Of a stretch of 64,000 nucleotides of DNA, positions 10,811 through 23,455 are shown piece after piece. Every line of letters starts with the position of its first letter. The first letter of the stretch is position 1. Made by a program: the position numbers and the translations under genes. The notes under the pieces were generated by a model. The model saw only the letters and a program-made list of their open reading frames with translations, did no database searches and was not told the origin of the DNA. Source of the DNA: Phytopythium helicoides (lineage: Eukaryota; Oomycota; Peronosporomycetes; Pythiales; Pythiaceae); NCBI GenBank assembly GCA_024867545.1, contig JANFNE010000020.1, forward strand, positions 62,001 through 126,000, given 5' to 3'.

Positions 10811-11345
10811 CCGAACGTACCGGTGCTTGGTTGGATACCTTGTAACGATGGATGAGAAACGTTTATGTGTGTTGACAGGCTTTCACTTGACAAAATATGC
10901 GACTTGTGCAAACTACACATACAAATGGTCGCATTTTTCATTTGACGCTTTTTTATCGGATAATCAATATATACAACCCTCTTGAATGACGTGTACCAAT
11001 CAAAACGATATATACACGCCTCGCGTGGGCGATCAACTGTTTACGCCCCACTTTTCCGTCCTGGCCCGGCCGCGGCCAGTTTTCCCTCGGGCGGTCCCTC
11101 CTACGCGCGTGCAAATGCGCGCGGCGGCCAATGAAACGCAGTTGGTGGGTCACGAGATCGGCGGAGCGGCTCTCTTGTCAAACCGGAAATTCAAGCAGCG
11201 AGCCGACGGAACGGTCCACGCGTCCAGCCCGGAGGGCTCTCGGCTTCAATTGCCGCGAGCGTCATCGCCTGCCGAGCAAAGCCGCCATTGCGCGATGCCT
11301 CCAGAGAGATTTGTTTTGTTTCGGCCGCTGATTTTTTTCTCTTCT
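10811..11345. other. Intergenic, nothing recognised
   Basis: No supported gene. It becomes increasingly GC-rich towards the CCT-domain gene and contains a GGCCAATGAAAC element at about 11126, an inverted CCAAT-type sequence. Confidence 0.5.
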
Positions 11346-11372
11346 CTCACTGTACTGCCGCCGTACAGTGAG
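11346..11372. other. Perfect 10-bp inverted repeat
   Basis: CTCACTGTAC (11346-11355) is exactly complementary to GTACAGTGAG (11363-11372) with a 7-base loop. It lies about 500 bases upstream of the CCT-domain start codon, so a binding site or RNA hairpin in a leader are both possible. Confidence 0.7.
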
Positions 11373-11866
11373 TGCGCGATCCTTCAGTTTCGGATCCGAT
11401 GGTCTGCTCCCGCTTAGGTTAATGCGGGGCCGGCGCCCATCCCCGGTTGACACAGCGGCAGTGCGAGATTTTATGGGTGAGATCCGAAGCGGCCTTTACT
11501 TTGTCGGCGCTCGACGGTGGCTCGATTGCGGCAGGCGTTTAAAACACCCCCGCTAGCTGCCGCCAGTATGCGTCGGGGGTGCGTGTGTTTAAAACGCGGC
11601 GCGATCCACAACGCAATGCGCGCCGTGTCATTCGCCTCGCCACCAAGTGGCTCGCAAGTTGCCACCGGTCGCCGCCCGCCGCCCGCGCGCAGCCCCGTCC
11701 TGCGCCGCCCGCGCGCCGTGTAGCCGCCCGCGCCCGCCCGCCGCCCGCCGCCGCGCATCGATCGATTAGTTGAATCGTGTCGCTGCGTGTCGCCCGGCCG
11801 CGAGATCGAACCGCCAGAACTGCGCTTGACAGCCCCGCGTGTCTCGTCTACGAGAGGCGCAGCCGC

Positions 11867-13092
11867 ATGTGGAGCCCCGCGCACGAGTCGGACGGCAAGC
11901 CCGCCGCCGCTAGGCGCCTGTCGCTGCAGGACATGAGCAATGCCGCGCGCAAGAAGCAAGACGCTCCTCAAGCTGCCGACGCCGACATGGACGGCTGGAT
12001 CAGCGACGACAACCTGCGCGCGCTCGACGTGGACGTGAGCTTCAACCAGGACATCGACTGGGTCGCCCACGACGACGTCGACCTCTCGCTAGGCCTCGAC
12101 TTTGCGCCGCACGCCGACGACATGGATGTCGACAGCTTCGGCTTTGGCGCCTCCCCCTTCTTGTCTCCGCTGCGCGGCGACCTCCCGGACATCGCCTCCA
12201 TCGGTTAGTGACCCGAAAGCTGCGCCACGACGCGCTTTCGTTGCCTCTTTGCTATTGTGGCCGCCTGGCCGTGGCCAGAGAGATCGAGTGCTGATGATGG
12301 CTGTGCGTGATCGTACCGTTCCCGTCTATAGTTGAGCCCGTGGCCTCGCCCCAAAAGGACGCAGAAAAGCTCCTCATGAGCTTCGACACCATGCGCTCGT
12401 TCTCCATCCCGTCGCCTACCAGCGCGTCGAGCAGGAAGAAGCGCGCCGGGCTCTTCGGACGCGCTTCTCAGGACGGGGCGGATAGCGACTCCGCAGTACC
12501 GCAAACGCAGACTGGCGGATCGTCTCTCTCGGTTACAGTCCCTGCTGTAGCTGGAGAGGAGCTGCGCAGGGAGCACGTACGGGCAGGCAACATCAGCGGG
12601 CTGTCGATCACGGCTCCCGATGCCTTCTTGGGAGCATTTGGATCCTCGTCGATGCTCTCTTCTTCCGCTTTGCCGGAGCGGAAGATCGGGTCGTACAGCC
12701 CGCAGGCGCGCAAGCTCCGGATCCAAAAGTTCCACGAGAAGCGCAAGAACCGCACGTGGAAGAAGAGCATCAAGTACGATTGCCGCAAGAAGCTCGCGGA
12801 CGACCGCCCGCGCATCAAGGGTCGGTTTGTGCGCGTGCTGGAGAATGGCGACGACAAGGACGAAGCCCCGTCGACACCAACGGAATCATCATCACCCAAG
12901 GTGCTCTCAGGGTTCCCGTCTCCAAAGTCGCCGTCCAGCGCGCCATCGGCTCCCCCGGACGCGTCCGAGGTGTGCTCGGTCATGCCGGCGTCTCCGACTC
13001 CGTCGTCGCCGACGTCCGTTGGCATGTCGACGCCCCCAGCACTGTCATCGTCTGCGGTAGCCATCCCGCCAGCGATCGCGAGCGCTTCGTAA
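11867..13092 (+). CDS. CCT-domain (CONSTANS/TOC1-type) protein
   Basis: Two exons, 11867-12203 and 12332-13092, joined across a 128-base GT-AG intron (donor GTTAGT, acceptor TATAG), giving 365 residues. The ATG at 11867 is the first in frame; the frame upstream is open but has no ATG. The N-terminal half is acidic (DMDGWISDDN, DVDLSLGLDF). A CCT motif follows at about residues 225-270: SPQARKLRIQKFHEKRKNR, then TWKKSIKYDCRKKLADDR and PRIKGRFVR, with the conserved R/K pattern. The C-terminus is Ser/Pro-rich. In plants CCT motifs act in nuclear transport and in DNA or NF-Y contacts; here a nuclear regulatory role is inferred. The target is unknown. Confidence 0.88.
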
Positions 13093-13543
13093 CAGTCGCG
13101 GGGACATTTTTTTTTCGTCTGGCAGCGGTGCGCCAGCAATGCAGGAGGACAGCAGGACGAACAACATGATAGGGTAGACAAGGGCCTAGCAGGGCTGTGA
13201 TAGGAGTATTTGTGGAGTGGTGCTGGAGCAAGCGTGCGAGCCTTGCCTAGGCGGCGAGCAGCAGTTGTAAGAAGGAAAGTGTCATGAAGCTCTCAGCCGT
13301 CCGAGCGTTTGGGGCGCGAGCGATCCTTGCCCGCCGCCGTCCGCGACTCCGATCGATCTTGCGAGCGTCGAGTCGGTCGAAGTCGCCGGATCCACTCGAT
13401 TGACGCTCGCGCAAAGTGGGATTGAAGATTCGCGTCCGCCGTGTCTTTGGCGCCGAGTCAAGTGTGGCGCTCGGCGACGCGTCGGCGTCACGCTCGGCCG
13501 GTCCCCACTCGACCGTCGTTCGAATCGATCCCTGCGCGGCGCC

Positions 13544-13864
13544 ATGATGGACCCGAAGGTGCGCGACCTGTACAAGCGGTTCCTGCTGGTGGGGCGCGAC
13601 TACCCGCTGGGGCTGGCGTACGTGCGCGAGAAGGCCAAGGCCGCGTTCCTCAAGAACCGCGCGCTGACGGACGAGCTGGAGGTCAAGAAGGCCGTCAAGC
13701 GCGGCCGCTGGATGGTGCGCGAGCTCATCGGCGTCATCCAGCTCAAGAAGTACCGCACGCTCAACAGCCGCTACACGTCCGAGGAGCTGCAGGACGCGCT
13801 GCGCCGCATCGAGCGCCAGCGCGCGGCCGCCGACGCCGACGCCGACGGCGCCAAGCGCGAGTGA
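13544..13864 (+). CDS. ETFRF1: LYR-motif protein, ETFRF1/LYRM5 type
   Basis: Single exon, 106 residues. The LYR motif is LYKRFLLVGRDYP near the N-terminus, followed by AFLKNRALTDE, then a helix ending in LIGVIQLKKYRTLNSRY. GRDYP, the FLKN element and the KYR..NSRY end match LYRM5/ETFRF1 rather than other LYR proteins. In animals that factor sits in the mitochondrial matrix and removes FAD from electron-transfer flavoprotein, tuning fatty-acid and amino-acid oxidation. The frame is open upstream to 13400 but has no ATG before the double ATG at 13544/13547. The C-terminal tail is a short Ala/Asp-rich extension. Length is close to the human protein. Confidence 0.88.
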   Translation: MMDPKVRDLYKRFLLVGRDYPLGLAYVREKAKAAFLKNRALTDELEVKKAVKRGRWMVRELIGVIQLKKYRTLNSRYTSEELQDALRRIERQRAAADADADGAKRE

Positions 13865-14509
13865 GCGAGCGCCGCAGCAGGGAGGGAGGAGCGCGTAACG
13901 ATGATATCTAACGAGGGCTGCGGCCGTTGACCCTCGCGCCTGTGCGTGTTCGCGGACCGCCGGCAGCCCAGCTCGACTCGCAAGAGAGCCAATCGCAGCC
14001 TGCGTGGCGCGCGAGAGCGCCTCGCACTGGCCAACACTTGGGCGTCCGTCCTTCCCATCCACGCCCGCCGCGCTCCAGGTCGCGCGTCTGCGTCCGGTTG
14101 GAAGCGCCCGTCCGGTAGCAGCCGGTATATCTCACGTGCGACGCTTCCTCCGGACCGCCCCCGTCGAGCGTTTCTTTCTCTAAGCCACCAGCGTCGGCGC
14201 ATGACAACAGCAGGCGGCCGCCACCCGCGCGACTCCGCCCCGCCCCCGCGCCCAGCCTAACGCCCAGCGCCTCCACCCAGGCCCAGCGAGCCCGCGCCCC
14301 CGTCCGCCGCCCCCCGCCGCCGCGCCAGGTGCGTCCGCCGCGCTCTGATCTGATCCTCGGCGCGCAGCCGAGCCGAGCCGCCGCCTGTCGCCGCTGCTGC
14401 GCCGGCGCTCCCTACCGCAGGGCAGGGGCAGAGGCTGCGCGCCCGAAACCGCCAGGCCCCGCGAGCCTCACCGCGCCTCCCGCCTCGTCGCGCAGGCCCC
14501 GCCACAGCC

Positions 14510-16026
14510 ATGGACAGCGCGCCGTGCCGCTTCTTCCAGTCCCCGCAGGGCTGCTTCCGCGGCGACTCGTGCTCCTTCCGCCACGAGCGCGCCGAGCCCG
14601 CGGCCGACAACAACGCCGCGCCCGCCAATGCGCCAAACCCGTACGCGACTAGCGCGCGCCCGTGCCGCTTCTACTCGACTGGCATGGGCTGCCGCAACGG
14701 CGCGGCGTGCACCTTCGCGCACATCGCGGCGGCGCCAGCGCCAGCGCCTGTCTTCGCCAACCCGATGGAGGACCCGCTCGCAGGCGACTTCTCGGCCTCA
14801 GGCGCGGTCGCAGTCAACAGCGGTGGCGCCGTCTTCTACAACCACCCCGGAATTCCCCCGCCCATGATGATGGTCGTGCCCGAGCAGGTGCCTATGGGCG
14901 TGAGCGCCGACGCGCCGCTGTCGGACAACCCGGCAACGCAGGGAACCTCGGCATCGACGCCGACGGGGCGCCGTCGATTGAAGATTCAGGCAAACCCGTC
15001 CAAGAAGAACCATGAGGTGATCAGCGAGATCCTGCCCGTGTTCACGCGCGACATTGAGGGGCCGGTGCGCAACCCCACGTTGCCCATCATGCAGAGCAAG
15101 GGCCAAGTATTCTGACTTGTGTTTGACTTCTCGACGCAGTACTTTGCGATTGATGTCGAATGCGTGGCCACTGGTACCGGGACCAAGTACGTAGCAGCAT
15201 GCGCTTTGCTGAATCCGCGAATGTTCCTAACCTTGCAGCAACCGATTCGTAGCGATCGAGACGTAGCGAGAATTGCTGTTGTGAACGAGGACGAACAAGT
15301 CGTGTTTGACCAGTATGTCAAGCCCGAGAAGGAGATCGTCAGCTACCTTACTCAGCTCACGGGCATCACCGAGAGGTACGTGCACTAGCCGACGCTGTCT
15401 CGCTCTGGCTGCACAGAGCTCAAGCTAAACGTTGCTCTTGTCGCAGCGATCTAGTTGACGCTCCAAATCTAAAGGAGGCGCTGGTTAAACTTCGCGCAGT
15501 CTTGCCGACTGACAGCGTGATCGTGGGTCAATCCATCAAGAAAGACCTCGAGTGGCTGACGCTAGAGAAGGAAGTCGATTACCGGCAAATGTTCGACGTC
15601 GCTGATCTCTTCCGCCTCCCGATGCAGTCCCAGAACGGCATTATCCGATACCGATACTTTTCGCTGCGTCATGTTGCAAAGTATCTGTTGGGCCACAACA
15701 TTCAAGAGGCTGATCACGACCCGGTCATCGATGCCAAGTACGCCATGAAGATTTTCAAGCAGTTCCGATACCTGCACGAGTCTCCCGGACATCGCGACGC
15801 AGTCTACCAAACTCTGCTAAAGACTCCGCGAACACCGTCGTTTGCAGAGCGATACCCCGTCATCGACGGAGTTGCCATGCGTGCTCCACGAAAGCCCGGT
15901 ACCTCGCCTTCGATTCGCATGTCTCACGGCGGAGCTCCCAATCCAGCGGCAAATGGCAATGGTAGCGCGACGAATCAGTATAACCCGTACGCATCGCAGT
16001 ACCACCAGAACCCGCTTCTTCTGTAA
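14510..16026 (+). CDS. CCCH zinc-finger DEDDh 3'-5' exonuclease (REX4/ISG20-like)
   Basis: Probable exons are 14510-15064, 15140-15186, 15253-15375 and 15447-16026; introns of 66 and 71 bases at 15187 and 15376 are well supported. The first donor is ambiguous: GTGCGC at 15065 (75-base intron, CTGAC 25 bases before the acceptor) or GTATTC at 15107 (33 bases); both keep frame. Two CCCH fingers lie at about residues 4-25 (CRFFQSPQGCFRGDSCSFRH) and 51-71 (CRFYSTGMGC...CTFAH). The exonuclease core follows: YFAIDVEC (first D/E pair), GQSIKKDLEWL, and EADHDPVIDAKYAM (catalytic His and last Asp). It probably trims structured RNA, with the fingers giving RNA binding. Substrate is unknown. Confidence 0.85.
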
Positions 16027-16197
16027 GGCGTCGATCAAGAGCAGCATCAACAACCGCAAGAGGGAGACTGTTGTTTGTTGTCCGTGTTCATCGCTGGCTA
16101 TTTCCCCATTCGAACTGGCGGGCCGCCTCCCTCGCCCCGATTGTCCAAATAGATGTCGTTCTTCTACTCATCACTTGATCGCCCGTCTACTGTCGAT

Positions 16198-19100
16198 CTA
16201 AATATCGCTGTCTTGGGACTTGCCATCGCTCTCTTCGTCACTACTAATATCACTAACCTGGAGATTCGCCAGTATCTCTGCCCTCTGCGCCGCAATCTCT
16301 GCGTCCTCGTGACCACGGTCATCATCGTCTTCTAGGACTCCCTGGCTCACATCCCCGTCAACCAAGTTGCTCACGAGGTCGTTGTAGCCTTCAAACTCGA
16401 CGTCGCTGATCTCACTGTTGTCGCTCCCATCTTCGGCGTCTCCATGGTCTTCATTTTCTGTGGTGCCATCGTGAAGTAGCTTGCGACGAACTAACTTCTT
16501 GTAGCTTTCAAAATCGCGGCCACCAGGACCATCCCATGGACGTCTGGAACCGAGTTGTATCGCTTTTTCGCGCTGCTGGCGTATTAAATGAGCTTTGACT
16601 TCGCCTCCAACCCGCTCCTGAAGCTTAGAAACTACGTCCTCCATAAACGCTTCATACCCAAACCCGAGTCTTTTCTTCCCGTCCTCAAATTCTTTGGTCC
16701 ACTCACTCACTCGCTCCTCGAGCCGTTTAACTTTCTCTTGCAACTCCTCACGCTCTTGGATTTCAGCCAATGTTTTCGGGGGCAAAGGAGGTGGAGGCGA
16801 AGAAGCCGGGGCTTTCTGCACTGTCTTGTCATGCAACTGCTTTTGCTGTTCTTCTCGCTTGATTTCTCGCTCAAGATGCTTTGCCTGTGCTTTCCACTTT
16901 TTTCGAGTCTTCACGAGTTTTTTCTCAAGTGCGCGCAAACTTTCTCTCAGACTGTTTTTGATCTCTCTCACCTCTTTATGAAATCGCTTTTCGCCCTCTT
17001 CCGTCCGAAGAAATGCCTCAATTTGGGGTCTAAGAGCGCGCAATGCATGCACAATCTTCTGCTCGTCTTGCTCTCGCCTCTGTGCCTCTTCTTTCGTGTA
17101 GAGCACTTGTACAACAGTCCACCCTGAACGATAACACGGCCAGTGCATTTTGTTGAATCGCAACAATTCCTCACACCCACAGTAGAAAGGCACTTCATCG
17201 TGAACTATGCCCACAGGTCCATACACGCCAATGTATTGATCGATCGCGATTTCGACGTCCTGACGAGGATGGGAAAAAGCTTCTTCTTCAAATCCGTGGT
17301 GGACTCGCGTGCGAATGACGCTTAAAATGCTTGGCAGCCGTGGTTTATCCTCATAAATAACGTCCGGGTCGATCGAATATACACCGATTTTCTCTCCACG
17401 CCGACCCCACGGTCGTTCGAGGTCGTATCGGAAATCAATTTTGTCTGCCCACTTCTTACTTCTTATAAGCTCGCAGAGGCGCAAAAAGTCGTCTAGAACT
17501 GACCGATGATGCAGCTGAGCTAAAGAAAAATTCTTTCGCAGGAGAAGTTCATTGACCAAATCAGCACCTCGAACGTTTGGCTGAAGATAAAATGCACCAT
17601 TAACATACTTGTCAACCGAGCGCTCAAACTCTGCGATGTGAGATGCCGAAAGATATGGAAGCAGCAAAGGTTTTGAGGAGTCAAATTTGGGGTCGCTTGG
17701 TACTTCAGATAAAGAAGTCAGTTCCTTTATCGCTAACTTGGTGTGTTTGTGTTCTCTTTGGCCTACACCAACAAGTAGCTGATGGAGTTTTGGCATTTGA
17801 AATGCTTCAGGATCAAACGGCAGTGCAAGGGCCTTCAACAAGTTTGCTATCTCATTGACCCGATGGTGACGCTTCTTCAAATACGACTGAATCGCACGAA
17901 CACCAATTCGCATAATCTCAGCAGGGGGAGATAAGAAAGGATTTCCGTCACTTTCCACAGTGTCCAGCACTGTCATTGCATCACCAAACTCGATGGGGAG
18001 GCGAAATATTTTGTTGCTTTGGATACGGAGATGCTTCAGTGTTGCTCCGATCATCAGAACTGCTGGCGGGAATTCCACGAAAACATTGCCTGAAATCGAT
18101 AACTCAATGAGTGGCGCGTACTCACCGAGAGATAGTGGGAGAGAACTAAGCCGATTAGCGCTAGCACGAAGTACTCGCAGTTGGCTCAGTTCGTTGAACA
18201 TCATAGAATCGAACGTTTGGAGTTTGTTGTAAGAGATATCCAGAAACTCTAGGAGCTTGAGGGATCCTAGCACACTAGGTGCCTCAATAAGCCGATTGTG
18301 CGCAACATGCAATTCTTTCAGTCCATTAGACAGACCAGACATTGATTGCGGCAGATCAACGAGCTGATTGTTGGAAATACGTAGTACTCGAAGGCGCGAG
18401 AGGTTACCGATGGATTGTGGTAGTTTTTCTAGCTGATTATATTCAAGGTCCATTTCTTCTAACATGGATGCACAGCCATTTGGAAGACTAAATACATCGT
18501 CTTCGATGAATTGTATACCGTTCTTTCGCAGTTGAAGTATTCTGAGATCTGTCAAGTACGATAGTGAAGATGGAATCACATCTAGCTGATGCCCTGATAG
18601 CCTCAATTCACGAAGCTTGCTTAGTGTAGTGAAGAATGTGGGAGGAAATTCCGCCAGTGTCAAACGTTTCCAGTGGAAATCAAGACACAAAGAGCTCTGC
18701 GCACCTTGAACAGCTCTCGCAAACTCGCGGCTCAAGTGCATATTGGTGGTCCAGCGCTCATCACCCACACCTACAACACGGGATATTGGGACTGGGGGCT
18801 GGGAACTTCTCAGCTCGCACTGCAGCTGATGCTCAAGCTGCCACATGATGCGTCCAATATCTCCTGACGCCAAAGACTCAGCACTAAATCCACTCATAGA
18901 GCTGACTAGAGGCGGGTTGCACAGAAGTTTGAGCGACTTCAGCTTCTTCAGCTTCAGAAAAGAACTTGGAAGCGATTCTAGGTTGTTGGAGCTGAGGTCC
19001 AGATCTTCTAATTGCTGGAGGTCACCGAACGAGGGAGGTAAATTTCGAAGGCGATTGAGCTTCAGATCAAACCTACATCCGTTGAAGTAGTAAGCAAATG

Positions 19101-20862
19101 AAAGCAGTAGATCCTGAGCATTGAATACTCCACTCAACGTACTCAGAAAGGCTCGATAAAAGCGTTATTGATGGAGGAAGCTCGGATAAGGCGTTCATCC
19201 CCAGCTTAATAGTGGTGAGCATTTTTAAGTTGTGGAATACGTCTGGAAGTTGTAGAATTTGATTGTTCTCTGCCTCGATGCGTTTCAAACGAATCAAATT
19301 TCCCTAATGCATCATTGAACATTGTTATTGTAAATCAACCGAAAGCGGCTCGCCACGCAATACATAGAACTCACAATCGATGGAGGGAGCTCTTGAAGCT
19401 TGTTTCCGGACATCTCGAGTACATGGAGATATGTTAGGTCACCAAAGCGATCTAGTGCTGCTGGAATGGTGTCAAACGTCTGATTAAAGCAATGGTTACG
19501 ATACAGGATTTGAGTTGATGTCGCTTCACCAAGAACAATCTCCCAACCCTCAGGAAATTGCCTGAGAATTTGAACCGTGTGCTGCTTATCCACTGGCATA
19601 GTTTCTTCCCCATATTCCAAGCCATCTTTTGTGGAATTTGGGAGCCGTAGGGTTGGAATTACAACCTTGAAACATTGGGGCTTTGCGCGAGTTACTTCCT
19701 TGGTAATGAGATGAAAGTACACTGTATCTCCTGTCTTCGGATCAACTTCGACTCGCCATTGCTTCTTTTCTTGTTCGATGTTAGGAATTTCATTATTTGA
19801 AGAAGCTAAATCTTCTGGGTTTAATTGACTCGACGTATTCGACGAAAATGACATTCGAGGAAGTGTTGCAAGTGTTACAAGGCGATTTCCAGATAGTCTG
19901 AGCTTCTTCAACTTCACTAGAGCCATGATACCATTGGGAAGTAGCTGTAATAAATTGTACGATAAATCAAGTTCGACTAGCTTTGCAAGTTCGTGCAAAT
20001 TGTTCACGCACTGTAGACGATTCCTGCTCGCATGAAGTTCTTCCATATCACGCGGAAGATGGGAAGGTAGGGTTGTCAGCTGGTTACACTCTACGTTTAA
20101 TACTTTGAGATACTGGAGGCGCATGATATCAACAGGCAGCTCTCCGAGAGAGTTTTCCTTGTAAACTAAATATTCAGCTTCTGGGAAAGATAGACAAAAT
20201 TCACTTGGAAGCTCTCGCAGGCAATTGCGACCGATGTTAACCGTACGAATGAGTCTGGCTAGTTGTTGCAGCATGGATCCGTATACTTGATGGGGAATGT
20301 GAATTAGCTCGAGAGCTTTCAAGTCTAGAACTTGAGATCCGTACGAGCGTCTAATCGCATCTTCGACTTTTCTGGTTCTAGCAGCGAGTGCTGTTGCAGC
20401 TCGCTTCTCCTTGGTCGAAGCTTTTTGAACTTGTTGCTCGACGTCACAGCCGAGCTCCCCCGACCCAACAGCTATACGATTCTCTGTTTTTCGTCTCTGG
20501 CGCCCAATCAACACGTTCTTTGTGTTTAGTGTGGGAACTCCGCATGTCCCTAGGCGGGCCTCAACGAAATTGGCCGTGAACTTCTCGGCGGCGACATCAC
20601 GATTATGCGATTCTTCCCTTGCAATCTGCTGGCGTTTGTGGCTCTCTGTCAACGCGGCGATTGTTGCACGTGTCATAGCGTGAGAGCCCGTCATCTTGTA
20701 CTCGCGCGCAAAGTCAAGGTGCGGTGGCTTGCGCAAGAAACGGCGCTCAACCTTGCCACTTGGTCCTGCAAACAGAATTCCATCTCCAGTCGAGTCGCGA
20801 AGCGCGGATGGGAATCTGCATGCTTCAGTGTAGCCACGGTCTCCATTACCCAGTGGTTCCAT
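16198..20862 (-). CDS. Large leucine-rich-repeat protein with WW-like segment and coiled coil
   Basis: Three exons on the minus strand: 19375-20862, 19143-19303 and 16198-19072, with introns of 71 and 70 bases (GTGAGT and GTACGT donors). Total 1507 residues. LRR blocks occupy about 175-330 and 470-830, with SDS22-type repeats such as LPPSIGNLIRLKRIE and LPPSFGDLQQLEDLDLSSN. Between the blocks a WW-like segment (about 364-392, WRVEVDPKTGDTVYFHL) lacks the usual second Trp. A conserved-looking but unnamed region lies at about 1030-1200 (YGPVGIVHDEVPFYCGC). A Lys/Glu coiled coil (about 1210-1370) and an acidic C-terminus ending DEESDGKSQDSDI follow. No signal peptide or membrane span. I infer a scaffold protein; no function is assigned. 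Confidence 0.88.
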
Positions 20863-21060
20863 GCCTATAGATCAGCGATCCCGATCTGGGGCTCATGACT
20901 CCAAACGCCACATAATTTCATATATATATTTAGGTAGTTAGGGTCGTTTTCCGTCCGTTGTGTTGCTTGTGCAGCGCACTGGAGAGCGATCCTGAAGAGC
21001 TGAAGCGGTCATTATCGTTGTACGCGCTGCTGGAAGCCTACATCTCACCTGCACTGGAGG

Positions 21061-23455
21061 ATGGACAAGTACGTTAAGGTGGCTAAGATTGGACAAGGAA
21101 GCTTTGGATGTGCTTTCATCGTCACCAAAAAAGGTGATTTGAGTAGCAAGAAGTATGTAATCAAAGAAATTCGAGTGGATCCGCGAGACCTCGACGGCGC
21201 TCTACGTGAGGCAAAACTGCTAGCGGCGCTGGACCACCCGAACATCATTGGGTGCAAGGAGAGTTTCATGTTGCCTACTACTGCGGGTGGAAGAGCTGGA
21301 GGGAGACGAGAACAGGTTTTATGCATTGTAACTGAATTCGCTGACGGCGGTGACCTGCGAAAGGCTATTCAGCCTCGACAGCAGAAGCCGGCGCGCTACT
21401 TCCAAGAGAATGAGATTCTAGACTTGTTTTTGCAAGTGTGCCTCGCGCTGAAGCATCTGCACGACCGTAAAATCATTCACCGCGATATCAAACCTGAGAA
21501 CATCTTCTTGACGAGTGGCAACGTCGTCAAGCTAGGAGATTTTGGTGTCGCCACAGTATTAAGTCATACGCTTGCTAGCGCTGAGACTCTCACGGGCACA
21601 CCGTATTATACTTCGCCAGAGATTTGCTTGGGAAAACGATACAACAGTAAAACAGACGTGTGGAGTCTTGGGTGCGTTCTCTATGAGCTTGCAACGTTCA
21701 CACATCCATTCGATGGTCGTAGTCAACGTCAACTCTTTGACAACATTATTCGGGCCAACTACACTCCAATTGCAGCTGTGCTTGCCGGACACCAGGCTCA
21801 ATATAGCCCTGGATTAAGCGCACTCGTTAATGGTATGCTAATGAAGAACCCCCGAGACAGACCTAGCGTGAGCAACTTACTTAAAGCGCCAATCGTAATG
21901 GCCCGTATCCAAAAATTCTTATCTGAACGAGCAATCGCAGACGAACTCAATCATACCGTGCTTCATGGCCACGATATATTTCGGAAGGAATTGGGTGGCT
22001 TTCCAGATCCTTCCACACCAGCTACTAAACCACAAGCTGCTCAATCACCACCAACATTTGTTCCACCACCAGCACCTTTGCGATTAGCTCCAAAAGAAAG
22101 GAAACAGCAGGAGAGGCCGCCAGCAGGGGCAGTAGCACGTGTGAGGATCAAGAACGCAGTTCTACTTCGCAGTAAATCATTCAAGAAGCGAGCTGTGCCA
22201 AATGCTTTGAAATCAGTTGAATCGCCATTTAAATCGCCATCTAAGGCGAAAAAGATAAGCCAAGATGGGGCAATCCCAGCAGCAAAGGCAGCACTGGCAG
22301 CCGCAAAACTGGTAGACAAAATGAGCGATAAATCGAAGCAGCAACGAGCTCCTGTTCGCTCTTCGCCAGCTGAAAAACATCCAAAATCATCGCCTTCAAC
22401 ACCGGCTGTAGCTAAGAAAGCCGCAGTGGCTTCCAAACCACCGAGGGGAGCAGTGGCTAAGCGCGTTGCACAATTTAACGCTCAGGTAAGCGCGTACCAA
22501 GCTCGGATGCCATTTCCCTAACTTTGACACTTTGTATTGTCGTGATTGGACTGTTTAGTGGCAGGCACAGCGTCAGGAGCTATTGAACCACATCATAGCT
22601 GCTCCTTCTCCTCCCACCGCTGGGACAGCACCAGAGGTGCCTCCACCAGCACCAATTGTAGGATTATCAGGGAATAACACTCCCGCATCCAGAAATGAAG
22701 TGCACGGTGTAGTTGGAAGGGAGTATCCGAAGCCTGTCGAGATCCAAGTTCAGGGCCGCTCAATGAACTCTAGCATGAAGCAGGCGAATGCTAAGAAAGT
22801 AGTGACAGGAGCCAAGAAGAAAGTACCACCGGCGCGCAGTGGAATCCGCCAACACATTCAGGCGAAGAAGAAAGAAGTCAAAACTCGAGCATCCCCACTT
22901 GACGACCCCATCATTTTGGTACAGAACCTACCTGATCTCGAGGACTCTGAGGACTCGGAAAGATTGCCATCACTACACGAGGACACTTCTGCCACGAAGG
23001 ATACCAAAGGCTCTCAAGACGACACACCGGTGGTACATCCGTGGCCAGTACCGGCTAGTGATAACCTCGAGTTTGAGCGGATGGTTTTGCAACTTCGCAG
23101 CGTTGTCGAGTCGGCGAATGACGACACTGAAGTAGCCCAGGACTCGGATGGAGAGGGATCGGATGGAGACGAGTCCCGTGGACCTGGCCGAGTTGACGAC
23201 ACTTCTGCACCACCTCCATACACTACAAGTAAGTTAGAGATGCTCGACATTGCCGTCCTTGAGCAAGAAACTTTCCGTCGCGCGCTGCATGCGATGCTAG
23301 TGAACAACGACGATCCTGCATACCGCGCAGAGGCGCTTGCGAATGTCGCAACTGCTCACCGCGCATCTCTTTTGTGGATGCTCGACTACATCGACAAGAT
23401 CGGCAAGGTTGCAAGCGAAACCCAACCAGGTTCCAAGAGTGAAAAGACTGAGTGA
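21061..23455 (+). CDS. NIMA-related (NEK) protein kinase
   Basis: Exon 1 is 21061-22485; exon 2 starts at 22559 (TTTAG) or 22565 (GGCAG), both in frame, and ends at 23455, giving about 773 residues. The kinase domain is at about 4-290: glycine loop GQGSFG, VIKEI (ATP-binding Lys), HRDIKPENIF (catalytic loop), DFGVA, and GTPYYTSPEI in the activation segment, which is the NEK signature. The tail is rich in Lys, Pro and Ser, then acidic, as in NEKs with low-complexity regulatory tails. NEKs act in mitosis and in basal-body/cilium control, so a flagellar role is plausible here. Its start codon is 198 bases from that of the divergent LRR gene. An alternative acceptor (TTTTGCAG at about 23508) would change only the last residues. 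Confidence 0.93.

Noticed and set aside
12468..14202. Minus-strand ORFs opposite the CCT and ETFRF1 genes
   Set aside because: Shadow frames in GC-rich coding DNA with no domain.
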